NCBI RefSeq assembly: GCF_023284025.1
Contig: NZ_JAKIKR010000033.1
Coordinates: 1-55,757 of the forward strand
Reading direction: 5' to 3'
Length of the DNA stretch: 55,757 nt
From: Shewanella abyssi
GTDB lineage: Bacteria > Pseudomonadota > Gammaproteobacteria > Enterobacterales > Shewanellaceae
Position 1 is the stretch's first letter; every line of letters starts with the position of its first letter. Under the pieces are notes generated by a model. The model was not told the origin of the DNA. It worked only from the letters and a program-made list of their open reading frames with translations, and did no database searches. Positions 38,332 to 47,860 of the stretch are shown in pieces. The translations under genes were made by a program, and so were the position numbers.

Positions 38332-39623
38332 TGAATATTAATGTTAACTCATTACAAGCAAAACTTGCCGCTACTGTAATGTCTCTATCGATATTGGCTG
38401 CAGGTATTTTTATCCCAGTAAATGTTGCTCAAGCTAGCAGTGACCACGGTCATGCCGAAGAGGAAGAGCACCATGATGATGAAGAAGGGCCACACGGTGG
38501 TCGCTTGCTCAAACATGATGATTTTGCGTTAGAGATGACCATGGCAGAGTCGGGGATCCCACCCGAGATGCGCGTTTATGCTTTTTATAAGGGCGAGGCT
38601 GTTGCCCCTAGTGAGGTTGAATTAACCTTGTCGTTAACCCGTTTGGGCGGCGTTATTGACAGTGTGAGTTTTATCGCTGAAGAGGGATATCTTGTCAGTC
38701 AGCACAGTGTGGCTGAGCCGCACTCTTTTGATGTTGAAATAGACGCGACTTATAAAGGCAAAGATTATGACTTTCATTATGAAAATCATATGGGCCGAGT
38801 CACCATCAATGACCGCTTACTGGCACTATCAGGTGTCAAAACCGGTTTCAGTACCCCGGCGGAGCTTAGGTTTGTAGACCATCTTTTTGGCGTCGTTGCG
38901 GCGATTACCGATAAACAGTTTAGTGTTTCAGCACCCTACACCGGTGTGGTTGAACAGCTCAATGTCACCATTGGCGATAACGTGGTTAAAGGGCAAGTGA
39001 TTGCCACAGTTCGTAACTCCACGACATTGCAGCGCTACAGCGTAAAGAGCCCTGCAAATGGTCAAGTTACCGAGCTGATGCTCTCTGTAGGCGACAGTAC
39101 CTTTAATCAAGCACTGCTGCTGATCAGCGATCTATCAAGTGTGTGGATAGATATGTCGGCGTTTCCAAAAAACTTGAGTAGAATCGCGCTAGGTCAAGCC
39201 GTCACTATTGGTGATGATGACCATGATAATAGTGAAGAACACCGTGACGGCCGTGCCAGCAGTACCATTAGTTATATTGCACCTGTGATGACAGGCGGGC
39301 ATATCGCCAGAGTGCGCGCTGTGATTGCCAACCCTGAGGGCCATTGGCGTCCAGGGATGCATATTCAAGCTAACGTTGAGACACGCACCAAGCAAGTGCC
39401 TTTGGCTGTACGTGCCGATGCATTGCAAACCTTCATGGACAAACCCGCCGTTTTTGTTAAGTACGGCAACACCTTTGAGGTGCGTTTACTGACACTCGGT
39501 GAAACCGATGGACAGTTTGTTGAAGTGCTAGCGGGGCTTGAGGCTAATGCCGAGTACGTCACCGAGAATAGCTATTTGTTGAAAGCTGACATCATGAAAA
39601 ACGCTGCAAAGCACGTACACTAA
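38331..39623 (+). CDS. czcB: CzcB-type periplasmic adaptor (membrane fusion protein)
   Basis: 430 residues. Signal peptide, then a His/Glu/Asp-rich metal-binding segment near 35-62 (DHGHAEEEEHHDDEEGPHGG). Adaptor domains follow, with lipoyl-like GVVEQLNVTIGDNVVKGQVIATV and a second half SPANGQVTELMLSVGD. A further His/Asp patch (DDDHDNSEEH) suggests metal delivery to the pump. It is coupled to czcC by TAATG overlap and lies 12 bp before czcA. Confidence 0.92.
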   Translation: MNINVNSLQAKLAATVMSLSILAAGIFIPVNVAQASSDHGHAEEEEHHDDEEGPHGGRLLKHDDFALEMTMAESGIPPEMRVYAFYKGEAVAPSEVELTLSLTRLGGVIDSVSFIAEEGYLVSQHSVAEPHSFDVEIDATYKGKDYDFHYENHMGRVTINDRLLALSGVKTGFSTPAELRFVDHLFGVVAAITDKQFSVSAPYTGVVEQLNVTIGDNVVKGQVIATVRNSTTLQRYSVKSPANGQVTELMLSVGDSTFNQALLLISDLSSVWIDMSAFPKNLSRIALGQAVTIGDDDHDNSEEHRDGRASSTISYIAPVMTGGHIARVRAVIANPEGHWRPGMHIQANVETRTKQVPLAVRADALQTFMDKPAVFVKYGNTFEVRLLTLGETDGQFVEVLAGLEANAEYVTENSYLLKADIMKNAAKHVH

Positions 39624-39635
39624 GGACGCACTGAT

Positions 39636-42600
39636 ATGGATACTATTATCTCTTTCGCCCTTAAACGGCGATTACTGGTATTAGCAATGACACTGCTCAT
39701 TGCAGCGCTGGGTGTTTATAACACCCTTAAGCTGCCAATCGATGCAGTGCCTGACATTACCAACGTACAAGTACAAATCAATACCGCAATCTCTGGATAT
39801 TCACCGCTCGAATCTGAGCAACGGCTGACCTATGTGATTGAAAATGCCATGGCTGGGATCCCAAGCCTGTCATACACCCGCTCTATCTCTCGCTATGGCT
39901 TATCGCAAGTCACGGTGATTTTTGAAGAGGGCACCGATATCTATTGGGCTCGTCAGCAGATCACCGAACGTCTGCAAGGGGTGCGAAGTGAACTGCCTGT
40001 CGAGGCCGAGCCTGCGCTTGGGCCTGTGAGTAGTGGTTTAGGGGAAGTATTTACTTACTCTATTCGTGCACTCGATGGGGCGCTAAAAGAGGACGGCAGC
40101 CAGTATAACGCCGAAGACTTACGCACCATTCAAGACTGGATCATTCGTCCACAACTGGTCAAAGTTAAGGGTGTGACTGAGATCAATAGCCTCGGCGGTT
40201 ATGAGCGCGAGTACCAAGTTGCACCAGATCCGGCAAAGTTGCTGGCCTTTAAGGTCACTGTTAATGATGTCATCAAGGCGTTAGATCTTAATAATCGCAA
40301 TGCTGGCGCAGGTTATATTGAGCGCAGCGGCGAGCAATGGTTAGTGAGATCCCCTGGTCAACTTAAAGACTTGGAAGAAATTCGCCAAGTGGTGGTGACT
40401 AAGCGTGATGATGCCCCGGTGCGCATCGGTGATGTGGCAGAGGTGTTTTACGGTAAGCAGCTGCGAACGGGAGCCGCCAGTCAAGACGGTGAAGAGACCG
40501 TGCTCGGTACGGCGTTTATGTTACTTGGCGAGAACAGCCGCGTCGTCGCTAAAGAGGTCGGTGAGAAGCTTAAACTGGTTAATGCGAGTCTGCCACCAGG
40601 TATTGTTGCTGAAGCGGTTTACGATCGCACCACCTTAGTGGATAAAGCGATAAAAACAGTGCAGAAAAACCTATTTGAAGGCGCTGTATTAGTCATAGTC
40701 GTGCTGTTTGCACTGTTAGGTAATTTCCGCGCGGCCTTGATTGCGGCACTGGTTATTCCTCTCAGTATGTTGTTTGCCATTACCGGCATGACTGCCAACC
40801 GAGTCTCAGGCAACTTGATGAGTCTGGGCGCGATCGATTTCGGTATTATTGTCGATGGTGCAGTGATCATTGTTGAAAATGCGCTGCGCAGGCTCGGTAT
40901 GGCACAGCATCAGCACGGTCGATTATTAGTCCTCGAAGAGCGTGTTAAAGTGGTTTTTGAAGCCACTAAAGAGGTATTTCGCCCCGCGGTATTCGGTGTA
41001 TTGATCATTATGTTGGTGTACTTACCTATTTTCGCGCTCAATGGCGTAGAGGGTAAGATGTTCCACCCAATGGCCTTTACTGTGGTTGCGGCGTTAATAG
41101 GTGCATTACTGTTTTCAGTGACTTTTGTCCCCGCAGCAATTGCAATATTCGTTAAAGGTAAAGTGAACGAGAAAGAAAACTGGTTGATGGCGGGTGCGCG
41201 TAAAGCCTACGAGCCGGTACTGTTTTTCTCACTCAAACGTCCTTTCATTATTCTTGCAGGCGCTATTGTCCTTATCATAGTGACCATAGTTCAGCTTAGT
41301 CGCTTAGGTACAGAGTTCTTACCTAAACTCGATGAAGGTGATATCGCAATGCATGCAATGCGGATCACTGGCACTGGGCTTGAGCAATCGATTGAGATGC
41401 AGAAAAAGCTGGAAATTATCATCGGCGAGTTAGATGAAGTGCAGCGAGTGTTCTCTAAAGTCGGTACTCCCGAGGTGGCGACCGATCCTATGCCGCCGAG
41501 TGTTGCTGATACTATCTTGATCATCAAACCGAGATCTGAATGGCTCGACCCAAGCAAAACCAAGGCGCAGTTTATTGAAGAGCTCCGTTTGCAAGTTGAG
41601 CAAGTGCCGGGTAATAATTATGAGTTTACCCAGCCCATTGAGATGCGTTTCAATGAGCTCATCGCCGGTGTGCGAGCGGATGTGGCATTGAGGATCTATG
41701 GTGATGATCTCGATACCTTAAAAGATGCCGGCGATCGCGCCGTGGGATTATTCCAAGGTATTGATGGTGCAACTGATGTGCGCGTTGAGCAGATGTCTGG
41801 TTTGCCCACATTATCGGTCGAGCCCAACCGCGACCATTTAGCGCTGCTAGGTTTGACGATTGTGGATGTGCAGCAGGCATTGCAAGTCGCCGTGGCTGGT
41901 GTGCCCGTGGGTCTTATCTATGAAGGTGATAGGCGCTTTAAACTGGTCGTTAGAATGGCTGACAACATCAGCCAAGATCTCGACAAGCTCGCCAATATCC
42001 CGATAGCGCTGCCGGCGGAGCTCAATCCCGATTTAAGTTATGTGCCGCTGGGAGAGGTGGCCGAACTTAATTTCAAAATAGGCCCCAACCAAATCAATCG
42101 CCAAAGCGGCAAACGTCATGTGGTGGTGACGGCTAACGTGGATGGCCGCGATTTAGGCTCGTTTATTGAAGACACTAAGCAAGTGATGTCCAAGCAACTC
42201 GCACTGCCAAGTGGTTATTGGAGTGAATACGGTGGCACCTTTGAGCAGTTAGAATCAGCATCAAACCGCTTGATGATCTTGGTACCACTGACATTGCTGC
42301 TAATTTTCGGCTTATTATACAGTGCCTTTGGTTCTGTTCGTGATTCGATGATTATCTTCAGTGGCGTACCCTTAGCACTGACGGGCGGCGTGTTGGCATT
42401 GGTGGTGCGCGATATGCCATTATCAATATCGGCAGCCGTTGGCTTTATTGCACTATCGGGGATTGCGGTTCTCAATGGGGTGGTGATGTTGAGCTTTATT
42501 AAGGAGCTTAAACAACAAGGCCTTGAACTGATTGAGGCGATTAAGCAAGGTGCAAGTCAACGTCTACGTCCGGTGATGATGACGGCCTTGGTGGCAAGTC

Positions 42601-42776
42601 TCGGTTTTGTGCCGATGGCATTGAATGTTGGTACTGGCGCTGAGGTGCAACGACCTTTAGCCACCGTAGTGATTGGCGGTATTATCTCGTCGACGCTGCT
42701 GACCTTAGTGATTTTACCTGTGCTTTACGCATTGGTGTATCGCTATACTCGAAAGGACAGTGCCGATTCTGCTTAA
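39636..42776 (+). CDS. czcA: CzcA heavy-metal RND transporter
   Basis: 1046 residues, the usual size for HME-RND pumps. Twelve helices; the TM4 motif DFGIIVDGAVIIVEN (from about residue 400) carries the two aspartates and glutamate of divalent-cation (Zn/Co/Cd/Ni-type) exporters rather than the Cu/Ag CusA pattern. It moves metal ions from periplasm or cytoplasm to the outside using the proton gradient. It is the last gene of the operon; hairpins follow. The exact metal is not fixed by sequence alone. Confidence 0.94.
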   Translation: MDTIISFALKRRLLVLAMTLLIAALGVYNTLKLPIDAVPDITNVQVQINTAISGYSPLESEQRLTYVIENAMAGIPSLSYTRSISRYGLSQVTVIFEEGTDIYWARQQITERLQGVRSELPVEAEPALGPVSSGLGEVFTYSIRALDGALKEDGSQYNAEDLRTIQDWIIRPQLVKVKGVTEINSLGGYEREYQVAPDPAKLLAFKVTVNDVIKALDLNNRNAGAGYIERSGEQWLVRSPGQLKDLEEIRQVVVTKRDDAPVRIGDVAEVFYGKQLRTGAASQDGEETVLGTAFMLLGENSRVVAKEVGEKLKLVNASLPPGIVAEAVYDRTTLVDKAIKTVQKNLFEGAVLVIVVLFALLGNFRAALIAALVIPLSMLFAITGMTANRVSGNLMSLGAIDFGIIVDGAVIIVENALRRLGMAQHQHGRLLVLEERVKVVFEATKEVFRPAVFGVLIIMLVYLPIFALNGVEGKMFHPMAFTVVAALIGALLFSVTFVPAAIAIFVKGKVNEKENWLMAGARKAYEPVLFFSLKRPFIILAGAIVLIIVTIVQLSRLGTEFLPKLDEGDIAMHAMRITGTGLEQSIEMQKKLEIIIGELDEVQRVFSKVGTPEVATDPMPPSVADTILIIKPRSEWLDPSKTKAQFIEELRLQVEQVPGNNYEFTQPIEMRFNELIAGVRADVALRIYGDDLDTLKDAGDRAVGLFQGIDGATDVRVEQMSGLPTLSVEPNRDHLALLGLTIVDVQQALQVAVAGVPVGLIYEGDRRFKLVVRMADNISQDLDKLANIPIALPAELNPDLSYVPLGEVAELNFKIGPNQINRQSGKRHVVVTANVDGRDLGSFIEDTKQVMSKQLALPSGYWSEYGGTFEQLESASNRLMILVPLTLLLIFGLLYSAFGSVRDSMIIFSGVPLALTGGVLALVVRDMPLSISAAVGFIALSGIAVLNGVVMLSFIKELKQQGLELIEAIKQGASQRLRPVMMTALVASLGFVPMALNVGTGAEVQRPLATVVIGGIISSTLLTLVILPVLYALVYRYTRKDSADSA

Positions 42777-42827
42777 AACAGTCTTTTTAAATAGACTGCT
42801 TAAACAGTCTGCTTATAAAAGATGAAG

Positions 42828-42899
42828 TCGCACTGCTAACACAGTGCGATTCAATAGCAGATGATATGACGATAGGGACTCGCGCCCTATCGTCTATTT
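42828..42899 (+). terminator. Two hairpins ending the czc operon
   Basis: TCGCACTG/CAGTGCGA (42828-42849) and ACGATAGGG/CCCTATCGT (42869-42893), the second followed by TCTATTTT. The second also abuts the stop of the convergent DUF4250 gene. Confidence 0.7.
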
Positions 42900-43091
42900 T
42901 AGGTTTCGATACTGATTACTTAGCGCACTATAATGAAAGCCGATATTGGCAAGCTTAGATTCAAGCAACTGTTTATCGATATCCAGCTCATAAAAGAGTG
43001 CGGCTTGATCTGCGCAGGTTAAGCGCAACTTTTCGTTGACGATCCCAAGCAATGTCTCTGCACTAAGTTGTTCAAGATGAGTGATGTCCAT
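42894..43091 (-). CDS. DUF4250 family small protein
   Basis: 65 residues from the ATG at 43091. The pattern LLGIVNEKLRLTC...LDIDKQLLESKLANIGFHYSALSNQYRNL fits the DUF4250 family (about 60 residues, ending in a DAxxNQFR-like motif). A longer frame from 43142 is not supported. Function unknown. Confidence 0.72.
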   Translation of the reverse strand: MDITHLEQLSAETLLGIVNEKLRLTCADQAALFYELDIDKQLLESKLANIGFHYSALSNQYRNLK

Positions 43092-43140
43092 CAGCGATGA
43101 CCGAGTAGTGGGAGTAGCTATTAAATATGGTTTTGCAGGC

Positions 43141-43168
43141 AAAAAAAAGCAAGCCTTAAAAGGCTTGC
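43141..43168 (-). terminator. Terminator of the alpha/beta hydrolase gene
   Basis: On the minus strand, GCAAGCCTT/AAGGCTTGC is followed by eight T. It lies 64 bp beyond the hydrolase stop. Confidence 0.85.
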
Positions 43169-43231
43169 AAAAGGTGATATTGGGTGAGGAACAGATTACA
43201 TTATGTCGTGGTAATCTTAACTGTTTCTTAA

Positions 43232-44521
43232 TTAACGCAAGTTTTCCCCCCGATTAATTGTAATTAATCTATCTAAAATATGCTCGCCATCCATCCGAAT
43301 ACCATTGTGCTCATATTCCGACGTTAGCCAGTACTTTAAGTTACCCACTTTGGCAGCAGTTTCTAGGCTGTAACGCATCTCTACAAACATGTCTTCACTG
43401 TAGATAGCAGCAGCGACGGGTACTCTGTTCTGTGCTAATACAGCTTCTTGATACAATGCAGGCCAATCATCTTTTTGCGCCAGAGCGGTCGCTGCTTCTT
43501 GCAACGGTTTTAGATTGCTGAACTGATCAAACATCCACGGGTAGACCATCTCTCCGGTAAAGAGGAAGGGCTTGTCAGACGTGTAGTTGAACTGAGGGTA
43601 TTGCGCTCTAACGCGATGAGCTGACCAATTGGACGCATTGTTTTGACAATAGATAGACTCATGCAGTAGCGCAAAAATAGGGTTGCTATTGTAATCTAAC
43701 ATCTGACAAAAATGGGCCAAAAATAGCGGGTTAACTATGGTGTTACCGTCGGTTTTAATCAATGCTTGCTCGAGTAAATAATAAACGCTTTCAGGACCTT
43801 GTTCCATGCCGATGTTGATCCCAAGCAGCTGTAACATCTCAACGGTGAGTCGCTCGCCTGTCGCCAGCTTTACATCATGTTCGCTGATGTGCAGGGCTAA
43901 GGCTTGCACCAACTCTTGAGCATCACTAAAGCGCTTGAAAAAGTCATTGTTCTTAGCGATAACGCGCTGGTAAGTGGCTTGATACACTTCATCTGCGCTG
44001 CGAGTCAGAGAGGGGATCCCACCAGTGATATAAGCTTCTTTAAGCCCCTCAGGTGCATCATTAAGATATTTTAAAACACAAAACCCGCCAAAGCTCTGCC
44101 CCAGAATAGACCATGTCTGTTCACCCACAAGTTGTTTGCGAATGGCTTCAGCGTCGCGAATGATGTTGTCAGCGCGAAAATGGCTCAGATACTCACTTTG
44201 CTGGGTCGCATTTAGGTGTGTCAGGCTAGCGGAACTGACAGGGGTCGACAGTCCAGTTCCTCGCTGGTCAAGTAACAGCACTCTAAACTCCTGTAAAGCA
44301 CGTTTTATCCAACCGCCATTAGCAGCAGGCCTTACCGCACCAAATCCGGGGCCACCTTGAAAGAATACAATAAAGGGCAGTTCTTTATGTTGGTTATCAG
44401 GGCTGACAAGTTCGCGGGCAAAAACCTCTATTGTTTCACCGTTCGGTTGCTGGTAATCAAGCGGTAATGTGAAAGTGTGTTTACGAGCAACCATGCCTGC
44501 AAAGGTGAGTTGTGTTGTCAT
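43232..44521 (-). CDS. Alpha/beta hydrolase, prolyl aminopeptidase-like
   Basis: 429 residues from the ATG at 44521 (MTTQLTF), which has AAGG 8 nt upstream; the longer frame to 44563 is less likely. Oxyanion motif FFQGGPGFG, then LLLDQRGTGLSTP, nucleophile GQSFGG, and C-terminal aspartate (YSEDMFVEM) and histidine (MDGEHIL). HGGPG-like plus DQRG motifs mark the proline iminopeptidase group (S33). Substrate is probably N-terminal proline peptides, not proven. Confidence 0.87.
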   Translation of the reverse strand: MTTQLTFAGMVARKHTFTLPLDYQQPNGETIEVFARELVSPDNQHKELPFIVFFQGGPGFGAVRPAANGGWIKRALQEFRVLLLDQRGTGLSTPVSSASLTHLNATQQSEYLSHFRADNIIRDAEAIRKQLVGEQTWSILGQSFGGFCVLKYLNDAPEGLKEAYITGGIPSLTRSADEVYQATYQRVIAKNNDFFKRFSDAQELVQALALHISEHDVKLATGERLTVEMLQLLGINIGMEQGPESVYYLLEQALIKTDGNTIVNPLFLAHFCQMLDYNSNPIFALLHESIYCQNNASNWSAHRVRAQYPQFNYTSDKPFLFTGEMVYPWMFDQFSNLKPLQEAATALAQKDDWPALYQEAVLAQNRVPVAAAIYSEDMFVEMRYSLETAAKVGNLKYWLTSEYEHNGIRMDGEHILDRLITINRGENLR

Positions 44522-44578
44522 GTGATAAACCTTATCTGATTTTTTGAGTATTTTTATGGGCAACAGAGCTGGAGATTA

Positions 44579-44637
44579 TATACCCATCTTACCTGAAGGT
44601 GCAGGATTCAGTGGCATATTCAAGTAGGATGGGTATA
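44579..44637. repeat. REP/MITE-like hairpin element
   Basis: Nineteen-base arms (44579-44597 and 44619-44637, TATACCCATC.../...GATGGGTATA) match at 17 of 19 positions across a 21-nt loop. I recall similar TATACCCA-TTCAAGTAG hairpins as dispersed repeats in Shewanella and Vibrio intergenic regions. This is the only copy I see in the window. Confidence 0.7.
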
Positions 44638-44833
44638 GACCAAATAGTGAGCAGGTGAACGTTATCAGCTTATCGCTAATTAACTTATCGTTAGTGACTT
44701 GGATCTTGCAAACGATAAATGTGACGTTTTTGTGAGCGTTAGTTCATGTTCTACCAATTATTAATAGAGGAAACGCCCAAGTTGGCGTAATCTTTAACCA
44801 TTCCACAGCTAAAGAATCCTTAGGTGAGTTTTG

Positions 44834-45478
44834 ATGAAGTATCAGTTAATACCAGTCACGCCATTTCAGCAAAATTGCAGTTTAATTTGGTGTGAGCAAA
44901 CCTTAAAGGGAGCGGTGGTCGATCCGGGCGGGAATCTTGAACGGATTGTAGAAGAAGCAAATAAAAACAATGTAGTGGTTGAGCAGGTATTGCTGACCCA
45001 TGGTCATATCGATCATGTGGGCGCTGCCAAAGCACTTGCTGAACAGTTAAATATCCCCATTGTTGGTCCACATGTGGCCGATAGTTTTTGGCTAGAAAGT
45101 TTACCAAAACAGAGCCAGCACTTTGGTTTTCTCCATTGCGATCCATTTACCCCAAGCCGTTACTTGCAAGAGGGTGATGAAGTTAAGGTCGGTGATCAGC
45201 TTTTGTCGGTACTGCATTGTCCTGGACACACTCCGGGGCATGTGGTGTTTTTTGCCAAGGCGGCAGACATTGCATGGGTTGGTGATGTGTTGTTTAGAGG
45301 CTCGATTGGCCGAACTGATTTCCCCCAGTCTAATCATCAAGACTTAATTGAATCTATTACTAAAAAGCTCTGGCCTTTGGGCAATGAGGTGCAATTTATT
45401 CCAGGCCACGGTCCGCTCTCAACATTTGGGGAAGAGCGAGTACAAAACCCATTTGTCGCCGATCAACTGTTTGAATAG
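44834..45478 (+). CDS. Metallo-beta-lactamase-fold hydrolase (YcbL/GloB-like)
   Basis: 214 residues from the ATG at 44834, with AGGTGA upstream. The metal motif LLTHGHIDHVG (HxHxDH) plus HCPGHTPGHVVF, WVGDVLFRGSIGRTD and FIPGHGPLSTFGEE complete the glyoxalase-II-like site. It resembles E. coli YcbL, a type II glyoxalase-like thioesterase. It is monocistronic. Confidence 0.9.
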   Translation: MKYQLIPVTPFQQNCSLIWCEQTLKGAVVDPGGNLERIVEEANKNNVVVEQVLLTHGHIDHVGAAKALAEQLNIPIVGPHVADSFWLESLPKQSQHFGFLHCDPFTPSRYLQEGDEVKVGDQLLSVLHCPGHTPGHVVFFAKAADIAWVGDVLFRGSIGRTDFPQSNHQDLIESITKKLWPLGNEVQFIPGHGPLSTFGEERVQNPFVADQLFE

Positions 45479-45832
45479 TGGTTATATCGAATTAGAATCC
45501 CCATTCAACTGAGGGTGTAATAACCTCTAGCCTCAATTCGGCTATGGAAATGCAGCGCATGCGGCTTTCGATATACGCCAAATTTATTCTATACAAAATA
45601 TGATATCTCCTCCCTCTATATAGGGAGGATGTAGAAGGTAGCGCGAAACACGCCTGAATAAACCACTATTTAATGTCGTAGGTATAAAATCATAGCAATC
45701 TGTCGTTTTTATTCAATTAACCCGTTGAGTAAGTCGCTACTATTGCTCCCCTAGCTAAGAAGTTGAATACACTCGCCTACTAAAAATATCAATGACTGGA
45801 CGATGCCATCACATCGTGCACGGAGAAAGACC
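45479..45832. other. Intergenic region with a short hairpin
   Basis: 354 bp without a gene. TCCTCCCT (45608-45615) pairs with AGGGAGGA (45622-45629) around a 6-nt loop, without a T tract. The promoter of the GTPase gene should lie in the right half. Confidence 0.45.
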
Positions 45833-46879
45833 ATGGAAAACCCAACGACGACGTTAACACAACTAGGCTGGCGCCCTTTTTTTCAGCAACAACTTAGCCT
45901 AGAAGAGTTAACCCTGTTCAGTATTGGCCGTGTAGTCGAGCAGCACAGAAGCCACGTGGTGGTGATGAGTGAGCAAGGATCTGTGAGATTAACCTTCTCC
46001 GCGCAAGCTGAGCGTTTATGCGTTGGTGATTGGGCTTTATTTGATGGGTCACAAAGGGTGCATCGTCATTTAGAACGTCAGTCTTTGTTCCAACGAAAAG
46101 CGCCAGGCTCGAAAGTGGCGACGCAGTTAATTGCTGCCAATATTGATAGCGTCATGATTATCAGCTCGCTTAATCACGATTTTAACCTTAGCCGAATAGA
46201 GCGTTACCTCGCGCTAGCGAAAGAAGCGCAGGTAGAGCCTGTGGTGGTATTGACTAAGGCCGATCAGTGCAGTGATGTGGATGATAAGCGCCAACAAGTA
46301 CAACAACTCGATCCAATGATGATGGTTCATTCGGTTAATGCACTCGATAGTGAGCAGCTTAAAGCGTTATCTGGCTATTGCCAAACAGGTAAAACGATTG
46401 CGTTCTTAGGCTCATCAGGTGTGGGCAAGTCGACACTGGTGAATGGTTTAATGGGCGTTGAGGCGCAAGTCACTAGCGCTGTGCGTGAAGATGATAGCAA
46501 AGGACGTCACACCACCACCTCAAGAGCGCTGAAGTGGTTACCCCATGGCGGATTACTGATGGACACTCCCGGAATGCGGGAGCTGCAGCTTAGCCACTGC
46601 GAACAGGGTGTCAGCGACACGTTTAGTGAAATCACCGAACTAGCCCAGCAGTGCCGATTTGGAGATTGTAGTCATGAAAGCGAACCCGGTTGCGCGGTTA
46701 AAGCAGCGCTAAATGCTGGCATCGTGACAGAGCGTCGATTAAGCAGTTATCGAAAATTGATGCGTGAACAGGCACTGAACGGTGCGACACTGGCCGAGAG
46801 AAGAGCTAAAGATAAAGCCTTAGGTAAAATGATCCAAGGGGTGCAAACCGCATCCCGCAGAAACAAGAAGAGTTATTGA
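45833..46879 (+). CDS. RsgA/YjeQ-family circularly permuted GTPase (second-type RsgA)
   Basis: 348 residues from the ATG at 45833, with GGAG 7 nt upstream. An N-terminal OB-fold is followed by permuted G motifs: G4 (VVLTKADQC), G1 (GSSGVGKSTLVN, near 192) and G3 (DTPGMREL). A zinc knuckle CRFGDCSHESEPGC follows. RsgA checks late 30S maturation. The start MENPTTTLTQLGWRPFF differs from housekeeping RsgA; I think this is the extra paralogue common in Vibrio and Shewanella, but the other copy is not in view. Confidence 0.87.
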   Translation: MENPTTTLTQLGWRPFFQQQLSLEELTLFSIGRVVEQHRSHVVVMSEQGSVRLTFSAQAERLCVGDWALFDGSQRVHRHLERQSLFQRKAPGSKVATQLIAANIDSVMIISSLNHDFNLSRIERYLALAKEAQVEPVVVLTKADQCSDVDDKRQQVQQLDPMMMVHSVNALDSEQLKALSGYCQTGKTIAFLGSSGVGKSTLVNGLMGVEAQVTSAVREDDSKGRHTTTSRALKWLPHGGLLMDTPGMRELQLSHCEQGVSDTFSEITELAQQCRFGDCSHESEPGCAVKAALNAGIVTERRLSSYRKLMREQALNGATLAERRAKDKALGKMIQGVQTASRRNKKSY

Positions 46880-46921
46880 TTTCTTAGCGAGCTTGTCTGT
46901 GAGTGAGCCCTGTTTAACAAG

Positions 46922-46948
46922 AGCATCTCGTTTTGAGGTGCTTTTTTT
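46922..46948 (+). terminator. Terminator after RsgA-like gene
   Basis: AGCATCTC/GAGGTGCT with one G-T pair, 5-nt loop and seven T. Confidence 0.85.
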
Positions 46949-47238
46949 GTGTCAGGGGGTTAGCTCAATTAGCCAGAGCCGTCTCAGTTTGAGGTCATTT
47001 TCATGACAGAGGCGATTATTACCACTTATTGAATACTCCAATTTAGTTATTCTAGAGTTAGAATATTGTATATTTGTTACGTTTTCGTTTGTTTTGTGCG
47101 CTATCGTCCACTTTATTAGCGCTTTTTTGTCATAGATCGTGTTTTTTAGGCTACAAAAGATGGTAATTTAGCGACCTTGATATTAAATGTTGTGTATCGA
47201 CATTGTAAAAGTGTATATCGCGTAATAGAGAGGGCTTT
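46949..47238. other. Intergenic region with second terminator-like hairpin and tRNA-like scrap
   Basis: GCGCTA (47098-47103) pairs with TAGCGC (47117-47122), followed by six T. GGGGGTTAGCTCAATTAG near 46956-46973 resembles a tRNA D-arm, but no full cloverleaf follows. The promoter of the DUF1097 gene is presumably downstream of the hairpin. Confidence 0.45.
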
Positions 47239-47730
47239 ATGGAGCATCGTTGGCAAATCGCTATATCAGCAGGATTATTGGCAGCCGTATGGGCTGGCTT
47301 TGCTGATGTATTTCAACTTGTTACCTGGATAGGTTTTCTTGGTTGTAGCACCTTTTTTGCACAAACCGAATCCGGTGTGAAGGGCATGCTGATGGCGATG
47401 ACAACAAATGTCTCTGGTGTCTTCTGGGGGTGGCTAATTATTTCTGCAAGCAGTTTTTTTGTCTCTCCAATAATGGGCTATATCTTCACCGGAATAGCAA
47501 CCGCTGCCATGTGTTTACAAGCAAGCTATCAAAAACTTGCCTTTATACCAGGCGCTTTTATCGGTTGCTGTATCACTTTTGCCATGGGTGGCGATGTCGC
47601 GGCAATATTACCTCCTTTACTGCTGGGCGCGGTGCTTGGTTACAGTATGAGTCTATTGACGACTCAACTCATCAGCTTGACTCAAAAATTACAAACGATC
47701 ATTGCAGCAAATACCGCTAAAGAATCCTAA
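47239..47730 (+). CDS. DUF1097 family membrane protein
   Basis: 163 residues with about five hydrophobic segments. Small-residue-rich helices (ISAGLLAAVWAGFADV, MGYIFTGIATAAM, LLLGAVLGYSMSLL) fit the DUF1097/YcdZ family of inner-membrane proteins. GAGAGGG lies just upstream of the ATG. Function unknown. The chemoreceptor gene follows 130 bp later. Confidence 0.8.
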   Translation: MEHRWQIAISAGLLAAVWAGFADVFQLVTWIGFLGCSTFFAQTESGVKGMLMAMTTNVSGVFWGWLIISASSFFVSPIMGYIFTGIATAAMCLQASYQKLAFIPGAFIGCCITFAMGGDVAAILPPLLLGAVLGYSMSLLTTQLISLTQKLQTIIAANTAKES

Positions 47731-47860
47731 TTAGAATTAGGGCCTAATGTCACCAGCAATTTAAATGCAAAAAGTTAACGCTACTCAACCTAGTTTGTAC
47801 TGCCGTTGAGTCGATAAAAGTTTATAAATGGTCAAGGCTCTAGGCCAAGGGAGTTTCACG

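Noticed and set aside
46956..46985. tRNA-like D-arm sequence (GGTTAGCTCAATTAG...AGAGC)
   Set aside because: No anticodon arm, T arm or acceptor 3' strand follows. It is a chance match or a tiny fragment.
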